DNA of 64,000 nucleotides from Halarcobacter mediterraneus (GCF_004116625.1 NZ_NXIE01000001.1:310001-374000); one strand, 5' to 3'. Positions 24,741-33,648 are shown, counted from the stretch's first letter. Notes: generated by a model from the sequence alone, not told the origin. Program-made: numbers and translations.

Positions 24741-25150
24741 TAGTTTCTTTCCTTCATGAATTTTTCTAACTCATCTAATCCAGTATTTAAGTCAATTTGG
24801 TGGAATACTAAATCAAATCCATAGTTTTTGAATCTAGGGATAATATCAGAAGCATCTCCTGTACCAACTACAAGGTTTCCACCAATCATAAATACTACAT
24901 TATCAAGGAGATTTCCATATTTTGCTTTTAGGATTTTAACTTCTCTACACCAACCTTCAGCTTCTCCATTTAATGAAGAGATTAGAAGAATATCTGCATT
25001 AGTTTCTACCACTGCATCAACAAACTCTTCTAAGTAAGTATTAACACCTAAGTTAAATACTTCAAAGCCTCTAGCTTGCAGTGAAAGTTCTATAAGTCTA
25101 TTTGCTACAACGTGGATGTCATTTCCAACTACACCTGTTACTACTTTCAT
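24740..25150 (-). CDS. glmS: glutamate mutase sigma subunit, B12-binding
   Basis: The small (136-residue) cobalamin-binding subunit of glutamate mutase with the Rossmann-like B12 fold. The cobalt-ligating histidine lies in GNDIHVVAN as His13 with Asp11 before it. The usual DxHxxG motif therefore reads DxHxxA here. The other two B12 motifs are intact: LLISSLNGE (SxL) and MIGGNLVVG (GG). Length equals the clostridial subunit. It is the first gene of the operon, with its promoter in the 90-nt gap after the lipoprotein gene. Confidence 0.93.
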   Translation of the reverse strand: MKVVTGVVGNDIHVVANRLIELSLQARGFEVFNLGVNTYLEEFVDAVVETNADILLISSLNGEAEGWCREVKILKAKYGNLLDNVVFMIGGNLVVGTGDASDIIPRFKNYGFDLVFHQIDLNTGLDELEKFMKERN

Positions 25151-25240
25151 TTTATTACCTATATTGTTTATTCTTAAAAGATAATTACTATAACAAAACT
25201 CTTATTAGAGCCTTATTAGTAAGATTTATTTTTACTTTTC

Positions 25241-26212
25241 TTATTTATTTAGTTGAGATTTTGCTTTTTTTACTTTTTTTTCAATTTCCAATAAATTATT
25301 TATTGCTTTATCTAGGAATTCTTTATTTTCTTGTGATGGAGTGATTTTTTTTGCTACATCATAAAAAGTTTTTGCTTTTTTATATTCTAAATTTAATTCT
25401 GAAAGTATTGCGAGGTTATAATAAACTTCCCAACTTTTATTTTTTAAATGCTTGTTTAAATAAAGTAATTTATTCTTTGCTTGAATATAGCTTTTGTTTT
25501 CTAATAATTGTATACTTTCATCAAATATCTTTTTATGTGAGTTATCTAATTCTATTGAGTTTATAGTATCAATAATTTTGATTTTATAATATCTATAATG
25601 TACAGAAATATCATTAGTAAAATCTATTGCAATTTTTTTTGCAAGTCTAGAATTATATCTTTCAATATCATTACTTCTTTCTGTATAGTTATAGAAAAAA
25701 GGACTATATAAATAGTTGAATCTATAACATCTATCTTCAATTTTGGTTTTTTCATAGACTTTTGAAAAAAGAGTTTTTTGTTTTTTATTTAATACTTTTA
25801 TTTCTACTTCAAGCTCAAAGTCTTTTCTTTGACAAGGAATAAGTTCTCTTCCATATTCTATACATCTTGCATAATCATTAGTTGTAATATAACTTAAGCA
25901 TTTAATTGTACCACTATCTTGAAAATAAAAGTCTGAATAAACTTTTGAGCTTAAAATATTTGCTTTTATTTTTGCATCGAATAGTTCATCCTTTTCTTTC
26001 AAAAAGAAAAGTTTTTCTGAATCTAGTTTTTTATTTACAAGTTCATTTTCTAAATAATTCTTTAATTTAATATTATCATTTTGTATATCTTCTATATAAA
26101 TAGATTTTATTTTTTCATCTACTTTTGAAGGTTCTAAGGTTTTAATATTTATATATTTATTGGAACAAGCAGTAAAAAATATAGAAATAACAAGTAGAAA
26201 ATATAATTGCAT
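25241..26212 (-). CDS. lipoprotein with C-terminal TPR-like repeat
   Basis: A 323-residue lipoprotein: signal with lipobox FTAC (lipidated Cys at residue 16), a long beta-rich middle part with paired cysteines (near residues 105-125), and a C-terminal helical part with TPR-like units (SWEVYYNLAILSELNLEYKKAKTFYDVAKKITP). I do not recognise the family beyond that. It may sit in the outer membrane facing the periplasm. glmS starts 90 nt downstream on the same strand, so cotranscription with the mutase genes is possible but not shown. Confidence 0.65.
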   Translation of the reverse strand: MQLYFLLVISIFFTACSNKYINIKTLEPSKVDEKIKSIYIEDIQNDNIKLKNYLENELVNKKLDSEKLFFLKEKDELFDAKIKANILSSKVYSDFYFQDSGTIKCLSYITTNDYARCIEYGRELIPCQRKDFELEVEIKVLNKKQKTLFSKVYEKTKIEDRCYRFNYLYSPFFYNYTERSNDIERYNSRLAKKIAIDFTNDISVHYRYYKIKIIDTINSIELDNSHKKIFDESIQLLENKSYIQAKNKLLYLNKHLKNKSWEVYYNLAILSELNLEYKKAKTFYDVAKKITPSQENKEFLDKAINNLLEIEKKVKKAKSQLNK

Positions 26213-26309
26213 TATTGTCCTTTTAGAATAAGTTTTATAATTATAATCAAAAAAAGTTAATTCACTTTGATACTTAACATTAAATTAACAATATTTGTAT
26301 AAACTTCTT

Positions 26310-26408
26310 CATATAAGAAAATTAAAACCTCCTACTACTTATATACTTTAATTTTCTATATCTTAATATTTTTTTTAGCTTCACTTTTTTAAGTGAAGCT
26401 TTTATTTT
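26310..26408 (+). ncRNA. candidate small RNA with a CCUCC loop and terminator
   Basis: An orphan transcription unit can be read here. TATAAA at 26298-26303 is placed as a -10. An 11-bp perfect stem (26316-26326 with 26347-26357) follows with a 20-nt loop ACCTCCTACTACTTATATAC. Then come an AU-rich linker and a strong intrinsic terminator (10-bp stem 26377-26386 with 26391-26400, loop TTTT, then TTTATTTT). No gene on the plus strand ends in front of this terminator, since the neighbour at 25241-26212 is on the minus strand. The unpaired CCUCC is complementary to a Shine-Dalgarno sequence, so the RNA may block translation of target mRNAs. The transcript itself is inferred. Confidence 0.5.
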
Positions 26409-26460
26409 GTAGTTTTTAAACATAATTGCTATATCATTAATAAAATTTTTTAGGTAAATA

Positions 26461-27171
26461 ATGGAAAGTATAAATATTTTAACAATCATTTCAATTGCAT
26501 TTTTAGGTTCTTTTGGTCACTGTATTGGAATGTGTGGCGGTATAGTAGTCGCTTATTCTAGTACTAAAATAAATAGTTCTTGGAGTAAATCAAAACAATC
26601 AATTTCTCATATCTTGTATTCTTTAGGTAGAGTAAGTACTTATGTACTTTTAGGTGCATTTTTTGGTTTTGTTGGTTCGGTTGTTACTTTTGATAATACA
26701 ACTAATGGTATTTTATTAATTGTTACTGGTATTTTAATGGTTTTAATTGGTTTATCATTAAGTGGAAAATTTAAATTTTTGACCTCAATTGAACACTCTG
26801 TATCAAAGACAGAACTTTATCAAAAAAGTTTTAGAAAACTTCTTAGCTCTGATTCTTTGTTTAGTTTTTATTTTCTTGGTATGTTAAATGGTTTATTACC
26901 TTGTGGTTTTGTTTATGTTTTTGCAATAACTGCTGCAAGTACTGCAAGTGCTTTATGGGGTGCTTTTGTAATGTTGATTTTTGGATTAAGTACTCTTCCT
27001 GCAATGTTTTCTTTAGGTTTTTTTGTTGGAATTTTTAAGCAGTTAGCACTTAGAAATCTTTTTGTTACTCTTGCTGCTATTCTAGTAATCTTATTTGGAA
27101 TATATACAGCTTATAATGGTTATAAATTTATGGTATCAAAAGATAAAGAAAACCTTATATATACTAATTAA
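26461..27171 (+). CDS. TauE/SafE-like or DsbD_2-type membrane protein
   Basis: A 236-residue inner-membrane protein with about six helices in two halves, each opening with a cysteine motif: GHCIGMCGG (residues 20-28) and GLLPCGFVYVF (about 143-153). This is the pattern of the DsbD_2 / sulfite exporter TauE-like family often found with cytochrome oxidase and copper genes in Campylobacterota. The paired cysteines suggest thiol or copper handling across the membrane rather than sulfite export. Monocistronic by position: an intrinsic terminator lies upstream and the btuB unit starts after it. Confidence 0.75.
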   Translation: MESINILTIISIAFLGSFGHCIGMCGGIVVAYSSTKINSSWSKSKQSISHILYSLGRVSTYVLLGAFFGFVGSVVTFDNTTNGILLIVTGILMVLIGLSLSGKFKFLTSIEHSVSKTELYQKSFRKLLSSDSLFSFYFLGMLNGLLPCGFVYVFAITAASTASALWGAFVMLIFGLSTLPAMFSLGFFVGIFKQLALRNLFVTLAAILVILFGIYTAYNGYKFMVSKDKENLIYTN

Positions 27172-27241
27172 GTAAAAAATTAAAGCTTTTTTTATTTTAC
27201 TGCACTAAAATTCGTTCCTATTTTATAAGGAGGTAATAAAG

Positions 27242-27457
27242 ATGACTAGATGTTTTAAAAAATATTTTTCATTTTTTGGTGTATTGTGTGCAACAGTAAA
27301 TAGAAAAATAAAATCAATGTTAATTAGTTTAGATTCTCATATTTCAAATAATCTACCTAAAATACTGAAAATTCTTCATTCTAAGCAATTAAAACCTATA
27401 AGTCTTTATTCAACAAATAAATACAATTCACAACAAGGAAACCTTTATGCAAAATAA
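27242..27457 (+). CDS. 71-codon leader ORF overlapping btuB start
   Basis: A 71-codon frame preceded by an almost perfect ribosome binding site (AAGGAGGT, 27229-27236). A promoter-like TAAAAT lies about 30 nt upstream (TGCACTAAAATTCG). The product is basic, rich in Lys, Ser, Asn and Leu, with two cysteines at residues 4 and 16 and no recognised domain. Its stop codon lies 10 nt inside btuB, so ribosomes finishing it could hand over to btuB. I take it as a translated leader that may control btuB, or a small protein of unknown function. No cobalamin riboswitch is visible here. Confidence 0.5.
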   Translation: MTRCFKKYFSFFGVLCATVNRKIKSMLISLDSHISNNLPKILKILHSKQLKPISLYSTNKYNSQQGNLYAK

Positions 27458-29291
27458 AATCTGTATAAGTAGCGTAGTTGCTTCGCTTTTAATAGCAACA
27501 AATCTTCAAGCTAACTCTTCAAAAATTTCAGATGTTACAGTTTATTCTGCAACAAAAACAGAACAATCTATTAAAGATGTAACTTCTAGTGTAAATGTTA
27601 TTACTAAAGAAGAAATTCAAGAAAAAAACTTTACTACAGTAAATCAAGCCTTAAACTCTCTTAGTGGAGTATCTATTGTCTCAAATGGAGGATTAGGTAG
27701 TTCTTCTAGTACGTTTTTAAGAGGTTTATCTACAAAAAGAGTTTTAGTTTTAATTGATGGTGTAACATATAAAGACCCAGCAAATTCAAGTGGAGCTTCA
27801 TTTCAACATTTAATGATTAATGATATAGAAAGAATAGAAGTTATAAAAGGTGCTCAAAGTGGTATTTGGGGTGCAGACGCAAGTGCTGGGGTTATCAATA
27901 TCATAACATCTAAAGCAAAAGAAGGTTTTTCTGGTAATGTTAACTTGGAATATGGTTCATATGATACAAAAAAAGCTTCTACAGTTTTATCTTATGGAGC
28001 TAAAAAATATGATATTAGATTAAGTGCAGATAAAACAAAAACTACTGGTTTTACAAGTAAACTTCCATATGGAAAAGACAGAGATGATTTTGAAAATGAT
28101 GCTTATGATAATACAACTGTAAATCTTACTTCAAATTACTATATTACTGAAAATTCTAAAATTTCATTTGGTATAAAAAATATTAATTTTTTATCAGAAT
28201 ATGATACATCTTCAGCAGATGATAGTAATATGAGAAGTAATGGAGAAACAACTTTATATAATCTTGGGTATTCTCATAAAATTAAAAACCATGAATTAAA
28301 AGTAAAATATGAATTATCAAAATTTAATAGAGTTGAGGAAGGAACTGTAGGTTCTGCTTGGGGAGAAAATGTTTTAGAGTTTAATGGTGAAAACCAAAAT
28401 ATAGAGATTTCAGATGAATTTACTTATATGTCTAATAGTTTTTTACTTATGGGAGCTGGAATAAAAAAAGATGATGTTGATTATGTTTTAACAGATAATT
28501 CAACAAATCAAAGAGATAGTGAAAATAAATATATATATCTTACAAACTCAAATAAATTTGATAATTTAATATTAACTCAAAGTTTAAGATATGATAAATT
28601 TGATAATTATGAAAATAAAACTACTGGAAAGTTAGGTGTTAAGTATTATTTTACAAAGGATTTAAGTACTTTTGCTAATTATGGAACGGCTTATAATGTT
28701 CCAAATATAATTGATGAACTTAATCCTTGGGGAACAACTAATACTAATTTAAAACCAGAAAAAACAAAAGGTTTTGATTTAGGAATTACTTATAAAAACT
28801 TGACTTTAACTTATTTTGAAACAAAAGTTGAAGATTTAATCACTTGGGATTCAATTACTTCAAAAAATGAAAATATAGGTGGAGAATCAAAATTCAAAGG
28901 TTTAGAATTAGAATATAGCAATGAAGTTTTAAATGATACTTTTATAACTTTTAACTATACTATTCAAAGTGCTAAAGATGATGAAGATAAAGACTTAGAA
29001 AGAAGAGCAAAACAATTATATAAACTAAGTTTAGATTATCATGGTTTGGATAAAATACATTTTAATGTAAATGCTCAATATATTGGAGATAGAGTGATTA
29101 ATGATTGGACAGATGGTAGGGTTCAAACTGGAAACTATGCTGTAGTAAATGGTGTAATTAATTATGAAATGAATGATAATACAAGATTATATTTAAAACT
29201 TGATAATATTTTTGATGAAGATTACAATACAGTTTATGGTTATGCAACAGCAGGTAGAAGTGCATATGTAGGATTAAGATATAATTTCTAA
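27447..29291 (+). CDS. btuB: TonB-dependent outer-membrane receptor, BtuB-like
   Basis: A 614-residue TonB-dependent receptor. Signal peptide to about residue 22, a TonB-box-like start SDVTVYSATKTEQ, a plug domain (about 35-150: VNVITKEEIQEKNFTTVNQALNSL, STFLRGLSTKRVLVLIDG, IERIEVIKGAQSGIWGADASAGVINI) and a 22-strand barrel ending in the terminal aromatic YVGLRYNF. The plug motifs and the compact size are those of BtuB, the vitamin B12 receptor. The btuF, btuD and btuC genes directly downstream support corrinoid as substrate, although siderophore or heme receptors share this fold. Confidence 0.88.
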   Translation: MQNKICISSVVASLLIATNLQANSSKISDVTVYSATKTEQSIKDVTSSVNVITKEEIQEKNFTTVNQALNSLSGVSIVSNGGLGSSSSTFLRGLSTKRVLVLIDGVTYKDPANSSGASFQHLMINDIERIEVIKGAQSGIWGADASAGVINIITSKAKEGFSGNVNLEYGSYDTKKASTVLSYGAKKYDIRLSADKTKTTGFTSKLPYGKDRDDFENDAYDNTTVNLTSNYYITENSKISFGIKNINFLSEYDTSSADDSNMRSNGETTLYNLGYSHKIKNHELKVKYELSKFNRVEEGTVGSAWGENVLEFNGENQNIEISDEFTYMSNSFLLMGAGIKKDDVDYVLTDNSTNQRDSENKYIYLTNSNKFDNLILTQSLRYDKFDNYENKTTGKLGVKYYFTKDLSTFANYGTAYNVPNIIDELNPWGTTNTNLKPEKTKGFDLGITYKNLTLTYFETKVEDLITWDSITSKNENIGGESKFKGLELEYSNEVLNDTFITFNYTIQSAKDDEDKDLERRAKQLYKLSLDYHGLDKIHFNVNAQYIGDRVINDWTDGRVQTGNYAVVNGVINYEMNDNTRLYLKLDNIFDEDYNTVYGYATAGRSAYVGLRYNF

Positions 29292-29292
29292 G

Positions 29293-30120
29293 ATGAAAAA
29301 ATATTTATTAATTCTTTTTTGTATTGTTAATTTATTTGCCAATGAGCAAAGAATAGTAACACTATCTCCTTCTTTAAATGAGATAGTTTTTGCTCTTGGA
29401 AAGGGAGATAAAATAGTTGCAAATACTCAGTATTGCAACTATCCCCCTGAATCGAAAAAAATACCTAAAATTGGTGGTTATTCCTCAATCTCTTTAGAAA
29501 AATTATTAAAAGCTAAACCTAGCTTAGTTCTTGCCCAAAACTATGATGAAAAACTATTATCAAATTTGGAAAAATTAAACTTTAATTATCACTCTTTTAA
29601 AACAGATAATTTAGCTTCAATAAAAACTACGATAAAAAATATTTCTTTATTATTAAATAAAGAAAAAAAAGCGAATGAATTAATAAATAAAATAAATATT
29701 AAACTAAATAGTCTTTCAAATATTGTTTCAAATAAAGAAATTATGATTGTAATAGGTGCTCAACCAACTTTGGAAAAAGCTATTTATATTACGGGAAATA
29801 ATTTATATTTTAATGATATAATAAAAGCTTCAGGTAATAAAAATGCATATAAATCTAAAAGTTCAGCACAGCCAATAGTAAATGTTGAAAATATTATAAA
29901 TATGAATCCTGATATTATAATTTTACTTGCACCTTATATTCATGACAACAATATTAGTTTTGATGAATTAAAAAAGCCTTGGAAAAAACTTCCAATAAAG
30001 GCAAGTAAAAATGATAATATTTATATTATAGATAAAGAATATGCAGGAATTCCTAGTCATAGAGTAATTTATTTTATGGAAGATTTTAAAGATATATTAG
30101 TAAATGTTAGAGATAAATAG
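29293..30120 (+). CDS. btuF: periplasmic corrinoid-binding protein BtuF-like
   Basis: A 275-residue periplasmic binding protein of the helical-backbone class III: signal peptide to about residue 16 (LFA), then RIVTLSPSLNEIVFALGKGDKIV, the family entry motif, and SLEKLLKAKPSLVLAQ, VNVENIINMNPDIIILLAPY. It delivers corrinoid from the receptor to the BtuCD-type transporter. The gene begins 1 nt after btuB and overlaps the ATPase gene by 17 nt. Iron-complex binding proteins have the same fold; the B12 assignment comes from the operon and the adjacent cobalamin genes. Confidence 0.85.
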   Translation: MKKYLLILFCIVNLFANEQRIVTLSPSLNEIVFALGKGDKIVANTQYCNYPPESKKIPKIGGYSSISLEKLLKAKPSLVLAQNYDEKLLSNLEKLNFNYHSFKTDNLASIKTTIKNISLLLNKEKKANELINKINIKLNSLSNIVSNKEIMIVIGAQPTLEKAIYITGNNLYFNDIIKASGNKNAYKSKSSAQPIVNVENIINMNPDIIILLAPYIHDNNISFDELKKPWKKLPIKASKNDNIYIIDKEYAGIPSHRVIYFMEDFKDILVNVRDK

Positions 30121-30802
30121 TTTTTCAAATCATATTTTAAAAGATATTTCATTCTTTTTGAAAGAGAATGAAAACCTTATAATCCTTGGTGCCAATGGAG
30201 CAGGGAAGTCAACCTTAGCAAAAGTTCTTTCAAATCTTATATCAAATGATAAAGTAACCCTTCAAAATAAAAATATCTCTTCTTTAGATGATGAACAAAG
30301 AGCAAAACTAATAAACTATATTCCTCCAAAACTTGAAGTATTTGATGAGTATATTTGCGTTTATGAGTTTTTAGAACTTTCATTTATAGGAAAAATAAAT
30401 AAAGAAAAGATTGATGAAACAATATCTTTATTAAAACTAGAAAAAATAAAAAATAGAGCCTGCAATGATTTAAGTTCAGGAGAAAAACAGCTTTTATTAC
30501 TTGCTTCAAGCATTATACATAATGCAAAAATCACAATCTTTGATGAACTAACTGCAAATATGGATATTACAAGAGTTAAAGAAGTATTTGAGCTTTTTAA
30601 TTCACAATATTTACAACAAAAAATAATCATAACTCATAATTTAGATTTAGCCTTTAATCTAAAATATAAGGTTTTATATTTAGATGAGGGAGAGCTTAAG
30701 TTCTTTGGAGATAGCAGTGAATTTTTTTCTAAAGAAGTTTTAGAAAAATTCTATCATAACTGCTTAGAAGTAGTAAATAATCACTTGGTGGTAAAACTAT
30801 GA
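30104..30802 (+). CDS. btuD: ABC transporter ATPase BtuD-like
   Basis: A 232-residue ABC ATPase of the FecE/BtuD type: Walker A GANGAGKST (residues 35-43), signature DLSSGEKQ, Walker B KITIFDEL and the switch His in IIITHNLDL. It powers the permease encoded next, which its 3' end overlaps by 4 nt. It starts within btuF. Walker B ends in Asp-Glu as required for activity. Confidence 0.88.
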   Translation: MLEINSFSNHILKDISFFLKENENLIILGANGAGKSTLAKVLSNLISNDKVTLQNKNISSLDDEQRAKLINYIPPKLEVFDEYICVYEFLELSFIGKINKEKIDETISLLKLEKIKNRACNDLSSGEKQLLLLASSIIHNAKITIFDELTANMDITRVKEVFELFNSQYLQQKIIITHNLDLAFNLKYKVLYLDEGELKFFGDSSEFFSKEVLEKFYHNCLEVVNNHLVVKL

Positions 30803-31770
30803 GTTCTATAAAGTATTTAGCTTATATTGTAAGTGTAGTTTTAATTTTTATTTCATGTTTTATTGGGGAAACTACTATCTCTTTAAATGAAATATTTGAT
30901 AGTACAACTACTTCATATATGATATTTTGGGAACTTAGAGTTCCTAGAATTATCCTAGCCTTTTTTGTGGGAGCTGTTTTAAGTCTAAGTGGACTTATTT
31001 TTCAAACTATTTTTAAAAATATTTTAATAACTCCATATACTTTAGGAATAGCAAGTGGAACAACACTTTTTACAGCTATTTCAATAGTGTTTTTTCCTAT
31101 GGTAGCTCTTTATATCTCTGGTATATTAGGCTCTTTTCTAACTATTCTTGTTTTATATATTATTTCAAAACAAATAAATAAAAATGCAACATTTTCTTCA
31201 ACAAACTCTATACTTTTAATAGGTATTGCTTTATCATTTTTTTATTCATCTGCATTGATGTTGATATTCTTTTTAAGTACTTTACAAGAGAATTATTCTA
31301 TTGTGAGGTTTACCCTTGGAAGTCTTGATGTCGTAGGCTATAATAGTTCTTTAGCTGTGTTTTTTGTTGCCCTTATTCTTTTAGCAGTATCAATAATAAA
31401 AAGAAAAGATATAAAACTTTTACTTCTATCAAATGATATTGCATTTTTAAAAGGACTAAATGTAAATAGACTGAATCTAATACTTCTTATGACTATCTCT
31501 TTAGCTGTTGGAGTAAGTATTAGTTTCGTAGGTCCAATTGGTTTTGTAGGACTTATTATACCTCATATTTTAAGGCTTATTTATAAACAAAGTGCCGATA
31601 AACTTATTTTACCAGTATTTTTTTATGGTGGTGTATTTCTAGTACTTTCTGATTTGATTTCAAGGGTTTTAAATACAGCTTCTTCTTTACCTATTGGAGT
31701 TGTTACTTCATTTATTGGTGCGCCATTTTTTGTATATTTATTATTTAGAAAACATAAGAAAAAAGCTTAA
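30799..31770 (+). CDS. btuC: ABC transporter permease BtuC-like
   Basis: A 323-residue permease of the FecCD/BtuC family with about ten membrane helices: FWELRVPRIILAFFVGAVLSLSG, the GLIFQTIFKNILITPYTLGIASGTT segment, FVGPIGFVGLIIPHILRLI (coupling region with the ATPase) and a short basic C-terminus. It is the last gene of the uptake operon. Its 3' end overlaps the convergent cbiB gene by 30 bp, so the uptake operon and the biosynthesis operon run into each other. Confidence 0.9.
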   Translation: MSSIKYLAYIVSVVLIFISCFIGETTISLNEIFDSTTTSYMIFWELRVPRIILAFFVGAVLSLSGLIFQTIFKNILITPYTLGIASGTTLFTAISIVFFPMVALYISGILGSFLTILVLYIISKQINKNATFSSTNSILLIGIALSFFYSSALMLIFFLSTLQENYSIVRFTLGSLDVVGYNSSLAVFFVALILLAVSIIKRKDIKLLLLSNDIAFLKGLNVNRLNLILLMTISLAVGVSISFVGPIGFVGLIIPHILRLIYKQSADKLILPVFFYGGVFLVLSDLISRVLNTASSLPIGVVTSFIGAPFFVYLLFRKHKKKA

Positions 31771-32628
31771 AACTATTAAAACAAAGATATCAAATCTTAG
31801 TTTGAAATCTAGTGCTTTTTTTACATCTTCTTTTTCTATATTTTTTTTACCATCTCCAAAGTAGGGCTTTTCTTTTATTTTCCCAAAGTATGACGTAGGG
31901 CCTCCTAAAGAGACATTTAAAACTAGTGCCATTGCTGAGATTGGATGTCCAGCATTTGGACTTTCATGTTTTTTTCCATAAGAATAAAACTCTTTAAAAG
32001 TTTTTTTTGAAAAGAAAAGTAGGGCTATTAAAAGTGCAGTTATTCTAGCTGGAATAAAATTTACTACATCATCAAGTTTAGCTGCAAACTTACCAAAGTT
32101 TTCATATTTTTCATTTCTATATCCAACCATAGAGTCTAAGGTATTAATTGCTTTATAAATAAAAGCTCCCACAATACCAAAAAAAATCATATAAAACATT
32201 GGAGCAATAACTCCATCACTTAAGTTTTCCGCATAAGTCTCAATAGCAGCCTTATTTATATCACTTTCACTCATTTCCTTTGTATCTCGACTTACAAGCA
32301 TAGAAATGGCATGTTTAGGATTGTCTGAGGATATTACTTCTTTTACACTATCATAAAGCATTTTAGAAGAGATAGTAAAAGAGCAAAGTAGGGCTTGAAA
32401 ATATATATTATCAATTTTGCTTAATAAAAAAGTAACTAAAAAAACAAGAGTTAGTAAGGATATAGTTAATAAAAAACCTCTAAAGATACAGTCTTTATAA
32501 AACTTCTTTTCAAACCATTTTATGTAGTTTCCAAAAAGAATAATAGGGTGATAAAGAGTTTTGATTAGATGAAACTCTCCAAAGATAAAATCAATAAGAT
32601 ATGCAAAAAATAGAAGCTCTAAATACAT
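31741..32628 (-). CDS. cbiB: adenosylcobinamide-phosphate synthase CbiB
   Basis: A 295-residue membrane enzyme that joins aminopropanol (phosphate) to adenosylcobyric acid. Family features: DFIFGEFHLIKTLYHPIILFGNYIKWFEK at the start, VSRDTKEMSESDINKAAIETYAENLSDGVIAPMFYMIFFG, NTLDSMVGYRNEKYENFGKFAAKLDDVVNFIPARI and ESPNAGHPISAMA. About 6-8 membrane helices. It is the last gene of the long minus-strand cobalamin operon, overlapping the aminotransferase gene by 10 nt and the convergent btuC by 30 bp. Confidence 0.94.
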   Translation of the reverse strand: MYLELLFFAYLIDFIFGEFHLIKTLYHPIILFGNYIKWFEKKFYKDCIFRGFLLTISLLTLVFLVTFLLSKIDNIYFQALLCSFTISSKMLYDSVKEVISSDNPKHAISMLVSRDTKEMSESDINKAAIETYAENLSDGVIAPMFYMIFFGIVGAFIYKAINTLDSMVGYRNEKYENFGKFAAKLDDVVNFIPARITALLIALLFFSKKTFKEFYSYGKKHESPNAGHPISAMALVLNVSLGGPTSYFGKIKEKPYFGDGKKNIEKEDVKKALDFKLRFDIFVLIVLSFFLMFSK

Positions 32629-33644
32629 TTATCAATTTCTTTAAAAGCTTTATCTAAAAGTTTAATACTCTTTTTACTCTTTACCGCAATTCTTATATGA
32701 TACTTCTCTAAAAAATCAAAGTTGGAACAATCTCTTATCATGATTTTATATGGTATTAGTTTTTCTTGTAACTCTTTTACTTTTATACCTTGTAGTTTTA
32801 CTAAAATGTAGTTTGCTTCACTTTGGTGTTGTATCATTTTGATAAAAGAGTGTTTCTTAACTGTAGAATACAATAACTCTAGATTTTCTCTGTTTTTCTT
32901 TTTCGCTTTTTTGTAGAAGCTTTTGTATTTTAAAACTTCTATTAAATAATTCATATCAAAAGTAGAAATCTTCCACATAGGCTCTTTCTCTTTTAGTTTT
33001 TTGATATTTTCTTTTGATGAGATAATAGTGCCAACTCTAATTCCAGCAGATGAATAAAACTTTGTCATAGATTTTAGAATATAAAGTTTGTTATACTCTT
33101 TTAAATATTTTGTTGCAGATTCAAAATCAGTAAACTCTAAAAAGCTTTCATCTATTAAAATTATACATTCTTTTTTTATCCAATAATTTAATAGTTTCTT
33201 TATATCATAACATTTTGCATCGGGTGTTGAAGGATTTACAAATATTACAAATGAGCCCTTTTTAACCTCTTTATTGATATCTTTAAATCTATTGATTAAA
33301 TCAATCTTATAGCCAAAGTTTTGAGCTGCTTTCTTGTATTCTAGGTATGCAGGGGAATAAATAGTACAATGTTTTATGTTCAGATTTTCAAAGAGTTTAA
33401 AGATAGCAGAACTACCACCGTTGTATAGTTCAATTTGTGACTTCATTACCTTATAGTGGTTTGAAATAGCTTTATACAGCTTGTCATAATTTGGGTAAGA
33501 AGATATATTTAATGTATTAAAATCAATGTCAAGTTTTGGTTTTAAAAAGTTTATATTTGAAGATAAATCAATTACTTCTTTTTCTTCACATTCTGCTTTT
33601 TTTGCAAAACTTTTTGTATCTCCACCATGTTCAAACTTTTTCAT
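32619..33644 (-). CDS. PLP-dependent threonine-phosphate decarboxylase/aminotransferase (CobD/CobC type)
   Basis: A 341-residue fold-type I PLP enzyme related to histidinol-phosphate aminotransferase. In cobalamin operons this family makes (R)-1-amino-2-propanol phosphate by decarboxylating threonine phosphate. Visible: SSNINFLKP (substrate end), NGGSSAIFKLFE, FVNPSTPDA (PLP-binding Asn-Pro), ILIDESFLEF (Asp to the pyridine nitrogen) and the PLP lysine in ILKSMTKFYSSAGIRVG. Its place just before cbiB, the enzyme that uses the product, supports the role. At 341 residues it matches enzymes without the zinc-finger tail of Salmonella CobD. No threonine kinase is seen. Confidence 0.85.
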   Translation of the reverse strand: MKKFEHGGDTKSFAKKAECEEKEVIDLSSNINFLKPKLDIDFNTLNISSYPNYDKLYKAISNHYKVMKSQIELYNGGSSAIFKLFENLNIKHCTIYSPAYLEYKKAAQNFGYKIDLINRFKDINKEVKKGSFVIFVNPSTPDAKCYDIKKLLNYWIKKECIILIDESFLEFTDFESATKYLKEYNKLYILKSMTKFYSSAGIRVGTIISSKENIKKLKEKEPMWKISTFDMNYLIEVLKYKSFYKKAKKKNRENLELLYSTVKKHSFIKMIQHQSEANYILVKLQGIKVKELQEKLIPYKIMIRDCSNFDFLEKYHIRIAVKSKKSIKLLDKAFKEIDKCI

Positions 33645-33648
33645 ATGA

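Noticed and set aside
26213-27446. Cobalamin riboswitch upstream of btuB
   Set aside because: No B12-box-like conserved core and no suitable leader length before the first ribosome binding site; the promoter appears to lie about 30 nt before the leader ORF.
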